Of a DNA stretch of 7,109 nt, positions 6,937 through 7,109 are shown one piece after another. The position numbers and the translations under genes were made by a program. Location: the NCBI GenBank assembly GCA_027858865.1, contig JAQIBW010000299.1, positions 1 through 7,109 of the forward strand, written 5' to 3'. Source of the stretch: Sulfurimonas sp. Lineage in GTDB: Bacteria > Campylobacterota > Campylobacteria > Campylobacterales > Sulfurimonadaceae. Positions within the stretch are counted from its first letter, which is position 1, and every line of letters begins with the position of its first letter. The notes under the pieces are model-generated. The model saw nothing but the letters and a program-made list of their open reading frames with translations. It was not told where the DNA came from and ran no database searches.

Positions 6937-7109
6937 TAGAGAGTTTCCTCTTTAAAGATAAGTTTATAAAGAATATGAGTTGTGATATAGACTATGAAAA
7001 ATGAGGTCACAACATCACTTAAAAAATGCCCACCAGCGGCCATTCTTGCTAAACTTACTGAAGTTCCAAAAGTTAGAGCAAGTGCTATAAAAAATCTTTG
7101 TCTTCTTTT
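6936..7109 (-). CDS. PAP2-superfamily phosphatase, C-terminal fragment (5' end beyond the window)
   Basis: Translating the minus strand from the right edge gives 57 residues and a TAG stop at 6938-6936. The fragment contains SLARMAAGGHFLSDVVTS (residues 19-36 of the visible part), which fits the third PAP2 signature (SRxxxxxHxxxD) with Arg, His and Asp in place. It is flanked by hydrophobic helices (RFFIALALTFGTSV before, FFIVYITTHILYKLIF after), so it is an integral membrane phosphatase with its active site near the periplasmic face. GxHFLSD spacing is typical of lipid A phosphatases (LpxE/LpxF-like) and undecaprenyl-diphosphate phosphatases alike; the fragment cannot separate them. The neighbouring sulfatase-type gene and waaF favour a lipid A or LPS substrate, by inference. 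It is translationally coupled (TAGTG) to the next gene. Confidence 0.8.
   Translation of the reverse strand, partial: KRRQRFFIALALTFGTSVSLARMAAGGHFLSDVVTSFFIVYITTHILYKLIFKEETL
6946..6951 (-). promoter_or_regulatory. Ribosome binding site supporting the GTG start of the sulfatase-family gene
   Basis: On the minus strand, AGAGGA lies within the end of the PAP2 gene, about 9 bases before the GTG at 6936-6934. Together with the in-frame stop shortly upstream and the intact first transmembrane helix, it fixes the non-ATG start. Confidence 0.55.

Overview
The window is an AT-rich, almost gap-free bacterial segment. Its protein style (many Lys/Ile/Asn/Glu), its gene order and its lipopolysaccharide (LPS) core genes suggest a Campylobacterota member, most likely a Sulfurimonas-like sulfur oxidiser. 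That assignment is inferred from protein resemblance; no rRNA or other marker gene is present to confirm it.

Two tightly packed gene trains converge at 2901/2902. The plus-strand train (1-2901) holds the end of hldD (ADP-heptose 6-epimerase), a complete bifunctional hldE (heptose-7-phosphate kinase / heptose-1-phosphate adenylyltransferase), and a small YfaZ-like outer-membrane beta-barrel protein. The minus-strand train (7109 down to 2902) holds, in transcription order, the C-terminus of a PAP2-family phosphatase, a membrane-anchored alkaline-phosphatase-superfamily 'sulfatase' of the LTA-synthase/OpgB type, a WaaF-like ADP-heptose:LPS heptosyltransferase (GT9), and a stand-alone FAD oxidoreductase matching the C-terminal domain of the tRNA-modification enzyme MnmC.

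Four of the five co-directional junctions are 1-base stop/start overlaps (TAATG at 884, 2308 and 5023; TAGTG at 6936). The fifth is an 11-base overlap onto a TTG start (4049-4059). Each train therefore looks like one translationally coupled operon. Neither promoter is in the window: both trains begin beyond its edges. The two trains meet with no intergenic base, and a 9-bp stem hairpin (2908-2930) that could serve as their shared terminator lies inside the last codons of the oxidoreductase gene.

Functionally, HldE and HldD make ADP-L-glycero-D-manno-heptose and WaaF transfers heptose to the LPS inner core. The PAP2 phosphatase and the sulfatase-type enzyme are plausible remodellers of phosphate or phospho-alcohol groups on lipid A, core or another periplasmic glycan. 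The outer-membrane protein and the MnmC-like enzyme are not obvious members of the pathway. I see no mobile element, CRISPR array, RNA gene or phage remnant, no gene-free stretch over 300 bases, and no clear evidence of a wholly new system. The best leads are the MnmC-like enzyme with a cysteine cluster inside an LPS operon, its unusual junction with waaF, and the uncharacterised sulfatase/PAP2 pair.
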